From NCBI GenBank assembly GCA_003221695.1, contig QHSX01000041.1, positions 29,486 through 93,485 of the forward strand: DNA of 64,000 nucleotides, given 5' to 3'. The DNA comes from Candidatus Rokuibacteriota bacterium. Lineage in GTDB: Bacteria > Methylomirabilota > Methylomirabilia > Rokubacteriales > CSP1-6. Below, piece after piece: positions 17,709 through 25,430 of the stretch. The translations under genes and the position numbers were made by a program. The first letter of the stretch is position 1; each line of letters starts with the position of its first letter. Below the pieces are notes generated by a model, which was given only the letters and a program-made list of their open reading frames with translations, made no database searches and had not been told where the DNA came from.

Positions 17709-18776
17709 GTGGCTGTCGTCCGTCGGCGATCGTTCTTGAAGTGGGCTGGACTTGGCGCGGGCGCGCTTCTCGCTCCGACGCTGAGACTGAGAGCAGGCGG
17801 TGCCGAGCCCGCCGTGCTCCCGATCAAGCGTGTCGTCGTGATCCTCCGGGAGAATCACAGCTACGACAACTACTTCGGCACCTTCCCTCAAGGCAACGGA
17901 AAAACCACCGGTGGGCGCTGTGAGGACGAGCGCCCTGATCCGCCGCACTTGAGAGAGCACGCGCTTCGGCGCTCCTATGTCGACATCCGTGGCTACTGCC
18001 ATTATCGCGAGGCGGACATCCCGAATTACTGGACCTACGCTAGGGCGTTTGTCCTCTGCGACAACTACTTCGCCGACGTCCTCGGCCCGTCCTATCCCAA
18101 TTACTTCATGCTCATGGCCGCGCAGACACCGACGCTGGATCACATTCGCGGCCAGACGCGAGGTAAGTACGATCTGCCCGCGATCACCGACCGACTCACC
18201 GAGAAGGGGGTGACGTGGAGGAACTACGACGGTGGCCTTCCGCTCGTCTCGATGTTCAAGAGCGCGTTGGCGAGCGGTAATGTCGTTCCGCTCCACACCT
18301 TCGCCGACGACGCCGCCGGGGGCAGGATCCCCTCCGTCTCATGGCTCACCCCGGCCCTGGTCGATAGCGAGCATCCGCCGGCGAGCGTCAAGCGTGGCGA
18401 GAACTGGACCGTGGGCCAGGTCAACGCCGTCATGCGAAGTCCAGTCTGGCCGGAATGCGCCATCGTCATCGTCTGGGATGAGTGGGGTGGGTTCTGGGAC
18501 CACGTGAAGCCGCCCGTTGTGGAAAGGGAGGCGGGCTTTTTCGGACAGGTGATGCGGTACGGTTATCGCATCCCCTGTTTGGTCATCAGCCCCTACGCCA
18601 AGAAGGGGTACGTCTCCCACACGCTCTACTCCCACATGAGTGTCCTACGTACGATCGAGCGACTCTTTGACGTTTCACCCCTGAGCGAACGCGACGCCGC
18701 CGCGAACGACCTCCTCGACTGCTTCGACTTTAGCCAGACGCCGCGCCCGCCACTTGTCTTGACGGAGCGTGCGTGA
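17709..18776 (+). CDS. Tat-exported phosphoesterase (phospholipase C/acid phosphatase family)
   Basis: A 355-residue member of the PF04185-type phosphoesterases. It begins with a twin-arginine signal (RRRSFLKWAGLGAGALLAP). The metal-site signature RENHSYDNYFGTFP is near residue 47, with VIVWDEWGGFWDHVKPP and ISPYAKKGYVSHTLYSHMS in the C-terminal half. It should cleave phosphomonoesters or phosphodiesters (phospholipids) in the periplasm. The start is a GTG at 17709 preceded by AGAGGAGA five bases upstream. It lies 70 bases after top6A in the same direction, but function suggests no link. The gene is convergent with the small HD-GYP-linked gene. Confidence 0.88.
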   Translation: MAVVRRRSFLKWAGLGAGALLAPTLRLRAGGAEPAVLPIKRVVVILRENHSYDNYFGTFPQGNGKTTGGRCEDERPDPPHLREHALRRSYVDIRGYCHYREADIPNYWTYARAFVLCDNYFADVLGPSYPNYFMLMAAQTPTLDHIRGQTRGKYDLPAITDRLTEKGVTWRNYDGGLPLVSMFKSALASGNVVPLHTFADDAAGGRIPSVSWLTPALVDSEHPPASVKRGENWTVGQVNAVMRSPVWPECAIVIVWDEWGGFWDHVKPPVVEREAGFFGQVMRYGYRIPCLVISPYAKKGYVSHTLYSHMSVLRTIERLFDVSPLSERDAAANDLLDCFDFSQTPRPPLVLTERA

Positions 18777-18826
18777 GCTCCCGCGGGAGCGGGTCCGCCC
18801 TGAGCGCGTCCCCAGGCCGGCCTGGG
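18777..18826. terminator. Two perfect GC palindromes in a convergent gap
   Basis: GCTCCCGCGGGAGC (18777-18790) and CCCAGGCCGGCCTGGG (18811-18826) are perfect palindromes 20 bases apart in the 80-base space between two convergent genes. Neither has a loop or T run, so they are atypical as intrinsic terminators; they could also be protein-binding sites. Confidence 0.4.
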
Positions 18827-18856
18827 TGAACAGCCGCTTGCTTCGTCACAACGAGA

Positions 18857-19162
18857 TCACGGCCGCTCGCCCTCTCGCCTAGGCAACCCGGCGGCAACAC
18901 GGGCGACCGCGTGCCGCCACCGCTGCGTGCCGTCGAGCTTGGCAAGGTTCTCCGAGCGCAGCAGATGGTCGACCTTTTCTCGTGACAAGCCGATCTTCGT
19001 CGCGCCGGTCACGATGATAACGCGGTCGATCACCGGATAGCGCTCGAAGACGCGAATGGCCGTGGCCGCAGTGAGTGTCCGCGCGTCGACCGGGAGCGTC
19101 GACGCGAGGGTCACCGTGAGCGCGGTCCCCTCAAGCGCGAGAGACTCGATCAGACCTTTCAT
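18857..19162 (-). CDS. Small protein coupled to HD-GYP gene, unknown function
   Basis: A 101-residue protein with strand-helix-strand alternation: ALTVTLAST, then TLTAATAIRVFERYP, then DRVIIVTGATKIGLSREKVDHLL. This recalls a small alpha/beta (STAS-like) fold but I do not recognise the family. The ATG at 19162 is preceded by GAGGGGGGA and lies inside the end of the HD-GYP gene (32-base overlap), so translation is coupled. A partner or output protein for the phosphodiesterase is the natural guess; no catalytic motif is visible. Confidence 0.7.
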   Translation of the reverse strand: MKGLIESLALEGTALTVTLASTLPVDARTLTAATAIRVFERYPVIDRVIIVTGATKIGLSREKVDHLLRSENLAKLDGTQRWRHAVARVAAGLPRREGERP

Positions 19163-20321
19163 TGAGTCCCCCCTCGGGCGCCTGCGCCTCCAGCTGTCCG
19201 AGCATGAGATCCAGGACGCGAACGAGTCGGGGATCGAAGGTTCGCCCAGCTTCGTCGCGGACAAAGCCGCGCACGTCCGTGTTCGGGATGGCCTTCTTGT
19301 AGGCTCGGCGCGAGGACATCGCGTCGAACACGTCGGCCACGCAAGCCAGGCGGCTGACCGGATGCTGCGCCCAACCGGTGGCCACCGATGGATAGCCGCG
19401 TAAGTCGAAGCGTAGGTGGTGCTCGAAGGCGACGATCATCGGCAGACGGTTCGAGCCCGGCAGGCGGCTCAGGAGATCCGCACCAAGGACGGGGTGACGT
19501 CGCATGATCTGCCATTCCTCTTCGTCGAGTGGGCCGGGCTTCCGTAGGATCTCGAGCGGGATGGCGATCTTGCCGACGTCGTGGAGCATGCCGGCCATCG
19601 CGATCTCCCGGAGGAGAGTCTCGGGCAGACCGATCACGAGCCCGAGGCCGATCGAGATGACGGCCACGTTTACCGAGTGATACAGGGTGTACTCGTCGTA
19701 GGACTTGATGCTCGCGAGACGGAGCACCAGCGCCGGGCTCTGGAGGATCTGCTCCAACAGCGTCGAGGTGAAGACGCGGAGCGTTCCCAGTTGCTCGACG
19801 GCGAGGGGAGAACGGGCGCGGACGGTTGCCTGGATGTCGCGGAGTGCGTCGATGGAGCCGTAGTAGGCTCGCTTGGCCGTCGTTTCCCCGCCCCCTTGCT
19901 CGGGCTGGACCGGTGGACCCAGCAGCACGTGAGACAACCCTTTGCGAGAAGTCCACGCCGACGGCTCGCCGCCCACTCCCTCGGTGACTGCCTCGAGGAG
20001 CGCGTCCACTTCTCGCGGCTCCACGCCCGCGATGAACGAGATGCTCCCGATCTGCCGCTCGTTCTGGCAGACCGCGAGGAACTGGCGGTAGAGGAGGCTT
20101 TCTCGAGGGAGGATCCGATCGTCGGCGACAAGAACGTCGCCCAGGAAGCGATACACGAGCCTCCCGTGCGTACTCAGGTAGGCGGTCAATGCATCGTGCA
20201 GGGTCTGCTTGGCTTTGACCGTCAGCGCGTGCATCCGTGGATAGAGCGCGGCCGTCCGGACCATGCCGTGCAAGCAGCCGAAGACGTGCGACGCCTGATC
20301 GGTCGCACTATCTGTCATCAA
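19131..20321 (-). CDS. HD-GYP phosphodiesterase with novel N-terminal domain
   Basis: A 396-residue signalling enzyme, expected to hydrolyse cyclic di-GMP. The HD-GYP domain (about 195-380) is complete: HSVNVAVISIGLG, MLHDVGKIAIP, IVAFEHHLRFDLRGYP (the GYP loop is kept) and VADVFDAMSSRRAYK. Residues 1-125 form another domain, with LYPRMHALT, FLGDVLVADDRILPRE and GISF/VEPREVDALLEAV-like spacing, that looks alike to the N-terminus of the HEAT-repeat protein upstream. The gene overlaps that protein's end by 14 bases. No membrane segment is present, so it acts in the cytoplasm. Confidence 0.9.
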   Translation of the reverse strand: MMTDSATDQASHVFGCLHGMVRTAALYPRMHALTVKAKQTLHDALTAYLSTHGRLVYRFLGDVLVADDRILPRESLLYRQFLAVCQNERQIGSISFIAGVEPREVDALLEAVTEGVGGEPSAWTSRKGLSHVLLGPPVQPEQGGGETTAKRAYYGSIDALRDIQATVRARSPLAVEQLGTLRVFTSTLLEQILQSPALVLRLASIKSYDEYTLYHSVNVAVISIGLGLVIGLPETLLREIAMAGMLHDVGKIAIPLEILRKPGPLDEEEWQIMRRHPVLGADLLSRLPGSNRLPMIVAFEHHLRFDLRGYPSVATGWAQHPVSRLACVADVFDAMSSRRAYKKAIPNTDVRGFVRDEAGRTFDPRLVRVLDLMLGQLEAQAPEGGLNERSDRVSRA

Positions 20322-22323
20322 CAGCCTCGGGGGAGACGCGCGTCCGCGGCTTCCGGCCGCTCAGCGTCTCTGCGGCCAGATCCCGGACGCGGCGGTCGGC
20401 GCGCTTCCAGAACCAGGTGCGTCGGCTGACGGTCGCCTCGAGCACCTCCAGCGCGGCCGAGGTGCCGATCGAGGCGAGCGCGCGGATCGTCTCCAGCTGG
20501 ACCTCCGCGTCGTCCTCGCTCCGGGCGCCTGAGCCCAGCAGCACCTTTCGCAGCTCCGGGACGGCGGTGTCGTTCCCTGGGACGCCGACTGCGCTGATCG
20601 CCGCCCGTCGCACCGATGTGTCTGGATCGTGCACGCGGCGGAGAAGTGGGGCTCTCGCGCCTGCCCCGCCGACGTGGAAGGCGACACGTACGGCCTCCAC
20701 CCGGACCCGCGGGTGGGGATGCTCCAGCACGGGGACGATCGCCGGGAACGCGGACGCGTGCCCGATTTTCCGGAGCGTATAGAGGGCGTTCCTCACCACG
20801 AACCACCGCTTGTCATTGAGCCGCGACAGCAACGAGGGGATCGCCGGCACTCCCACGCGGGCCAGCACTTCGCACATCCGTATCCGGATCCGGCGGTGTG
20901 GCTCCTCCGCGAGGAGCGCCGTGAACGCCTCCGCTCCCTCTGGGCCGGCGAGACGCAGATATTCGCTCGCGACGTCCATCGGGCCCGTCGGAGGGTCCCG
21001 ACGGAGGAGATCCACGAGGAGCGAGACGTGGCTGTGCCCGGCGAGCTTGCCGCGGATCAGCGCGGTCGAGGTCGGCGGGTCGGCCGCAACGCTGCGCAGG
21101 ACGCGTAGGGCCAGATCGGGCTGGCCGCCCGCCAGCGCCTCGCGAGCGATCTCCGCCAGCGAATCGACTGCGAACCCCGGAGAGTCGGCGGGTTGGACGC
21201 TCCCGATCAGCGCCAGGAGCACGTCCGCGCTTCGCGCGAGGAGCATGTCGGGACGGCAGGCGTCCATGATCTCCTGCCGCAGTTCGAGTAACAGGGGGTC
21301 CTTGTGCGAGAGCAGGGCGGGTCCTGCTGGAGGCGCCCCGAGCTCGGTGCCACGCTCGAGCGTCAACGTGATCGCCTCCAGCAAGCGCAGTCGCTTGCCT
21401 TCCTCCCACGGGTACTCGAGCAGCTCCGTCGTCAGCGCGACCAGCCGCTCCCGCGGGACGTGGCGGGCGATCTGTCGCAGTTCGTCCTCGGTGACCTGCG
21501 TGAGGAGGTTGAACGCGGTGAGATCGGTCCCCGCACCGGGAAGGAGGTAGTCACCGAAGAGGGGCGTCTGGGTCGCGTCGGGGAGGAGCATGAGTGCCTC
21601 GAGCGTCGTTCGCGCGCGAACCTCGCGGTCGCCACTGCCTTGCGCCATCGCGCCGAGCGTTTTGATCGCCGCGTAGAGGAGATCGAACCGCCCACCGCGC
21701 GAGACGGTCTCGAACCACTCGAGCAACCCGGTACGCTCATACGTCAGGTTCTCGAATCGCTCGTCGACCACCTTGAGGATGGACTCGACGAGCCGATCCA
21801 GGGTGTCCGCACCCGTCCCACGGAGTATCGGCCCAGAGCCCGACTCCTCCGTGCCGGTGGACCAGCCGACGTCCAGATTACCGGGGGGCGCCGGGAGGCC
21901 GGCGAGACCTGGCGCACCGACGCTCACGCGGACGACGGCTCGATCGCGGAGGTAGTTGCGTGCGGCAGTGATGGAGGCGAACTGTTTGACCGGCTTGTTG
22001 AGGACCTCCAGCATTGCCTGGAGCTCCCAGTTCTCGACCGACGGCTCGATACTGAGCTCGGCGATCCCCCGAGACTGCATCTCGAACCGGAGACCCTTGA
22101 GCGCCGGATCCGTGGTGGGGAGCTCTCCGCCCGCCCAGGTGAAGCGGTCCCGCCCCACTCGGATCGGGAAGATCAGCCCCTGGCGGAAGGCGTCGTCCAA
22201 CGAGCGCCGTAGGCGCTCGATCCACGCTGTCGCTGCCTCGCTGGTCGGGGGGTAGAGCGCCAGCGACTTCTTGGCGGCCAGGAGGGCGCGCAAGAACACA
22301 AGGAGCGCCTGCTGATTGGACAT
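20308..22323 (-). CDS. HEAT-repeat protein upstream of HD-GYP
   Basis: A 671-residue soluble protein. The N-terminal ~110 residues (SLALYPPTSEA, RDRFTWAGGELPTTD, GIAELSIEPSVENWELQAMLEVL) resemble the N-terminus of the neighbouring HD-GYP protein. The C-terminal third carries HEAT/PBS-lyase-type repeats, e.g. AIPSLLSRLNDKRWFVVRNAL, ILEHPHPRVRVEAVRVA and VHDPDTSVRRAAISAVG, ending in TRVSPEAVDDR. HEAT arrays bind proteins, so it may be a scaffold for the phosphodiesterase. I start at the ATG at 22323; a TTG at 22374 is in frame but weaker. It overlaps the HD-GYP gene by 14 bases. Confidence 0.85.
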   Translation of the reverse strand: MSNQQALLVFLRALLAAKKSLALYPPTSEAATAWIERLRRSLDDAFRQGLIFPIRVGRDRFTWAGGELPTTDPALKGLRFEMQSRGIAELSIEPSVENWELQAMLEVLNKPVKQFASITAARNYLRDRAVVRVSVGAPGLAGLPAPPGNLDVGWSTGTEESGSGPILRGTGADTLDRLVESILKVVDERFENLTYERTGLLEWFETVSRGGRFDLLYAAIKTLGAMAQGSGDREVRARTTLEALMLLPDATQTPLFGDYLLPGAGTDLTAFNLLTQVTEDELRQIARHVPRERLVALTTELLEYPWEEGKRLRLLEAITLTLERGTELGAPPAGPALLSHKDPLLLELRQEIMDACRPDMLLARSADVLLALIGSVQPADSPGFAVDSLAEIAREALAGGQPDLALRVLRSVAADPPTSTALIRGKLAGHSHVSLLVDLLRRDPPTGPMDVASEYLRLAGPEGAEAFTALLAEEPHRRIRIRMCEVLARVGVPAIPSLLSRLNDKRWFVVRNALYTLRKIGHASAFPAIVPVLEHPHPRVRVEAVRVAFHVGGAGARAPLLRRVHDPDTSVRRAAISAVGVPGNDTAVPELRKVLLGSGARSEDDAEVQLETIRALASIGTSAALEVLEATVSRRTWFWKRADRRVRDLAAETLSGRKPRTRVSPEAVDDR

Positions 22324-22412
22324 TGCCCGGAAAGCCTTCTCGTCCCAGTGTACTGAAGCCCACGCGGCGGTCAAAGAAGGCTGATCACCGGTGGCTTGGC
22401 GCGCGGTCGCCG

Positions 22413-23111
22413 CTACGGCCCGAAGCGCACCTCGAGGCGCACGGGCGGGAAGCCGACCGCGCGCTCTCTGTCCCTGACCCGGATCAGCGTCGTGCGATCG
22501 TCGGCGAGATAGAACGCGTCGTCCTCGTCGTCGCTCTCGCCGACCAGGCCGAGTGCGTCGATCCCGAAGGGGAGCCGGAACGTGCCCGTGAAGGGCAGAG
22601 GGACGGGCGTCACGGGCATCAGGGTGCCGCTCGCATCCGCCATCTGCGTGATCGTGAAGTTGCCTGCGATCGAACCGAGCGGCACCCCGGAGTGCACGGC
22701 GAGCGAGAGATCGACGATACCGTCGAAGGTCCCGGTGATCACGGGCAGATTGGGGACGTGGACCTTGCTGTTACCCGGCGCATTGATGAGGACGTAGAAC
22801 CTTCCATAGACCGGCCCGATGCCCGTGACCATAGAGAGGTCGCTCGTCCCGGTCGCGCTGACCGTGCATTTCCTGAGTCGTGGAACAGCGATCAGTAACT
22901 CGGACGGACACAAGGGAGTGCCGAGGTTGGCGACTCCGAGGAGCGGGGACCTCGCATTCCGGACGATGACGCTGCCGTCCAGACTCTCGGGAAGGAACGT
23001 GACCCTCTCGCTGATTTCGTACAGCGTGACATCCGAGGCCGTGTCGCCGGCAGTCGGGAGCACCGGCAGCAACAGGGCGAGTCCGGCGAAGATCAGAACG
23101 CGTTTTAACAT
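22413..23111 (-). CDS. Exported protein of unknown function
   Basis: A 232-residue protein with a Sec signal peptide (MLKRVLIFAGLALLLPVLPTAG). The mature part is beta-rich with repeated hydrophobic strands (VYGRFYVLINAPGN, GTFDGIVDLSLAVHSG, PFTGTFRLPFGIDALG) and no cysteine pair or enzyme motif that I know. AAAAGGAG stands seven bases before the ATG at 23111, fixing the start; the same frame is open far upstream opposite the hydantoinase gene but that is not coding. It lies 89 bases before the HEAT gene and may head the same transcript. Confidence 0.75.
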   Translation of the reverse strand: MLKRVLIFAGLALLLPVLPTAGDTASDVTLYEISERVTFLPESLDGSVIVRNARSPLLGVANLGTPLCPSELLIAVPRLRKCTVSATGTSDLSMVTGIGPVYGRFYVLINAPGNSKVHVPNLPVITGTFDGIVDLSLAVHSGVPLGSIAGNFTITQMADASGTLMPVTPVPLPFTGTFRLPFGIDALGLVGESDDEDDAFYLADDRTTLIRVRDRERAVGFPPVRLEVRFGP

Positions 23112-23315
23112 GTCTTGCTCCTTTTCGCTTGGCTCGAGCTCATCAGCCGTGACCGCCCGCAGCGTGGGCAGACTCGTCGGGGTCAATCCAGTACATGCAT
23201 GGAGGAGTAGGTACGCGCGGGGCCGAGCACAATGCGGAGAAACCCGTAGAGGAGCATGCGGAAATCCCGCAGGCTGGGAGTATGATCTGAGGCTGACGCA
23301 GGGGAGGCGCTCGGC
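23112..23315. other. 204-base divergent regulatory gap
   Basis: The gap separates the exported-protein gene from hydantoinase A, so it should hold two promoters. It contains ATGCGGA twice, at 23232-23238 and 23256-23262 (24-base period); the second copy lies in a dyad TGCGG-AAATC-CCGCA (23257-23271). This is a candidate operator for the hydantoinase operon. No clear -35/-10 pair was recognised. Confidence 0.3.
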
Positions 23316-25412
23316 ATGACTCGGTTCCGGGTCGGCGTCGACATCGGGGGGACGTTCACGGACATCGTCCTGCTCGATGCGGACGGGCGCCTGCACACCA
23401 AGAAGGTGTCCTCGAGCGTCGACGACTACGCGCGCGCCATCGTCGAGGGGGTCGGCGAGGTGTTCCGCGAGACCGGCCTGGTGGGCGCCGACGTCGCCGA
23501 GGTGCTCCACGGGACCACCGTCGCCTCCAACGCGATCCTCGAGCTCAGGGGCGCGAAGACCGGGCTCATCACGACCAAGGGGTTCCGTGACATCCTCGAG
23601 ATCCGTCGGTTGCGCATGCCCCGTCTCTACGACCTCACATGGGAGAAGCCGGCGCCGCTGGTCGAACGTTACCTCCGGGTCGAGGTCCAGGAGCGGATCA
23701 ACGCGCGTGGCGAGGTCCAGGCGCCGCTCGATCCCGTCGACGTCGAGCGTGTCCTCGACCGGCTGCTGGGGGAAGGGATCGAGGCGCTCGCCGTCTGCCT
23801 CCTCAACTCGTACGCCAACCCCGTGCACGAGGAGCGCATCAAGGAGATCGTCGCGCGCCGCGCGCCCGGCCTGGTCACCTGCATCAGCGCGGAGGTGCTG
23901 CCGGAGATCCGGGAGTACGAGCGGACCTCGACGACCGTCATCAATGCCTACGTGATGCCGATCGTGCGCAGCTATCTCGCGACGCTCAGGAGTGGTCTCG
24001 ACGACATCGGGGTGAAGGCGCCGCTCCTCATCATGCAGTCGAACGGCGGCCTCATGACCGACGCGGCGGCGGCGCAGAAGCCCATCCACGTCATCGAGTC
24101 TGGCCCGGCTGCCGGCGTCGTGGGCGCCCAGGTGCTGGCACAACGGCTCGATCTGGGCAAGCTCATTACCTTCGACATGGGCGGGACGACCGCCAAGGCC
24201 GCGCTCGTAGAGGACGGCGACGTCAGCCGGGCCGCGGAGTACCAGGTCGGCGGCGGTATCGTGCACGGCTCGCGGCTCCTCACCGGCGCCGGCTACCTGC
24301 TGCGAGTGCCCGCGATCGACCTGGCCGAGGTGGGCGCGGGCGGGGGCTCGCTGGTGTGGATCGATGCCGGCGGCGCGCTCCAGGTCGGCCCTCGGAGCGC
24401 GGGCGCCTCCCCGGGGCCGCTCTGCTACGACCTTGGCGGCACCGAGCCCACCATCACCGACGCGAACGTGATCCTCGGCTACCTGAACCCGACCCGCCTC
24501 GCCGGCGGCGCGGTGAAGCTCAACGCGGCGCGGGCCCACCAGGTGTTCGAGGAGAAGGTCGCGCGCCCCCTCGGGCTGCCGCTGGCCGAGGCCGCTCACG
24601 GGGCACACCTGATCGCCGCGTCGAACATGATGCGCGCCATCCGCGCGGTGTCGAGCGAGCGCGGCCGCGATCCCCGCGAGTACGCCCTGTTCGCGTTCGG
24701 CGGCAACGGACCAGTCTTCGCGACGGGAATGGCGCAGCAGCTCGAGATGCGACGGATCGTCGTGCCGCCGGCCCCGGGACTGTTCTCGTCGTTCGGGCTG
24801 CTCTACGCCGACGTCGAGCACCACTACGTACGGACCTGGCGACGCCTGGCAGCGGAGGCCGAGCCGGCCGCGCTCGGTCAGGTGTTCCACCGTATGGAGA
24901 CCGAGGCGACCGAGCAGCTCGCCGCCGAGGGCTTCACCGGCCGCGCCGTGCGCATCCGGCGCTCGGCCGACTGCCGCTACCAGGGTCAGTCGTTCGAGCT
25001 GACTGTCCCGGTGACCGGGGGCTCCGTCGACCGGAGCACCGTTGCCGCTCTGGCGGAGGCTTTCGGGCAGGAGCACGAGCGGACGTACGGGCACAGGGCC
25101 GGGCCCGACGAGCCCGTCGAGATCGTGAGCCTCCGCGTCGTCGCCCAGGGCCTCCCCGACCGGCCGAGGGTGCCGGAACGACTCAGGATCGACCGGCGAG
25201 GCGGCGGCGATCCTCCGACGCGGCGCGTGTACTTCGGTCCCGACCGCGGCTGGCAGGAGACGCCCATCCTCGACCGCCCGGACCTCGCCACACCGCGCGT
25301 CGGCCCGTGCATCATCGAGGAGTACGACGCCACCTGCGTGGTGCCCCCTGGCGCCCGGGCCGCGCTGGACGCCTACGGCAACATCATGATCGAGCTGGGC
25401 CAGGAGATCTGA
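23316..25412 (+). CDS. hyuA: Hydantoinase/oxoprolinase subunit A family
   Basis: A 698-residue ATP-dependent hydantoinase/5-oxoprolinase A subunit, acting on cyclic amides with HyuB. It has the ASKHA-type phosphate loop VGVDIGGTFTDIVLLD at the start, HGTTVASNAILE, then ITFDMGGTTAKAALVEDGD near 285 and GAGGGSLVWIDAGGALQVGPRSAG. The length is that of the single A subunit, not a fused oxoprolinase. GGGGAGG precedes the ATG. The 18-base gap to hyuB makes an operon. Substrate could be hydantoin, N-methylhydantoin, oxoproline or acetone/acetophenone-type carboxylation; sequence alone does not decide. Confidence 0.93.
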   Translation: MTRFRVGVDIGGTFTDIVLLDADGRLHTKKVSSSVDDYARAIVEGVGEVFRETGLVGADVAEVLHGTTVASNAILELRGAKTGLITTKGFRDILEIRRLRMPRLYDLTWEKPAPLVERYLRVEVQERINARGEVQAPLDPVDVERVLDRLLGEGIEALAVCLLNSYANPVHEERIKEIVARRAPGLVTCISAEVLPEIREYERTSTTVINAYVMPIVRSYLATLRSGLDDIGVKAPLLIMQSNGGLMTDAAAAQKPIHVIESGPAAGVVGAQVLAQRLDLGKLITFDMGGTTAKAALVEDGDVSRAAEYQVGGGIVHGSRLLTGAGYLLRVPAIDLAEVGAGGGSLVWIDAGGALQVGPRSAGASPGPLCYDLGGTEPTITDANVILGYLNPTRLAGGAVKLNAARAHQVFEEKVARPLGLPLAEAAHGAHLIAASNMMRAIRAVSSERGRDPREYALFAFGGNGPVFATGMAQQLEMRRIVVPPAPGLFSSFGLLYADVEHHYVRTWRRLAAEAEPAALGQVFHRMETEATEQLAAEGFTGRAVRIRRSADCRYQGQSFELTVPVTGGSVDRSTVAALAEAFGQEHERTYGHRAGPDEPVEIVSLRVVAQGLPDRPRVPERLRIDRRGGGDPPTRRVYFGPDRGWQETPILDRPDLATPRVGPCIIEEYDATCVVPPGARAALDAYGNIMIELGQEI

Positions 25413-25430
25413 GCGGCGAGGAGATCGTAG

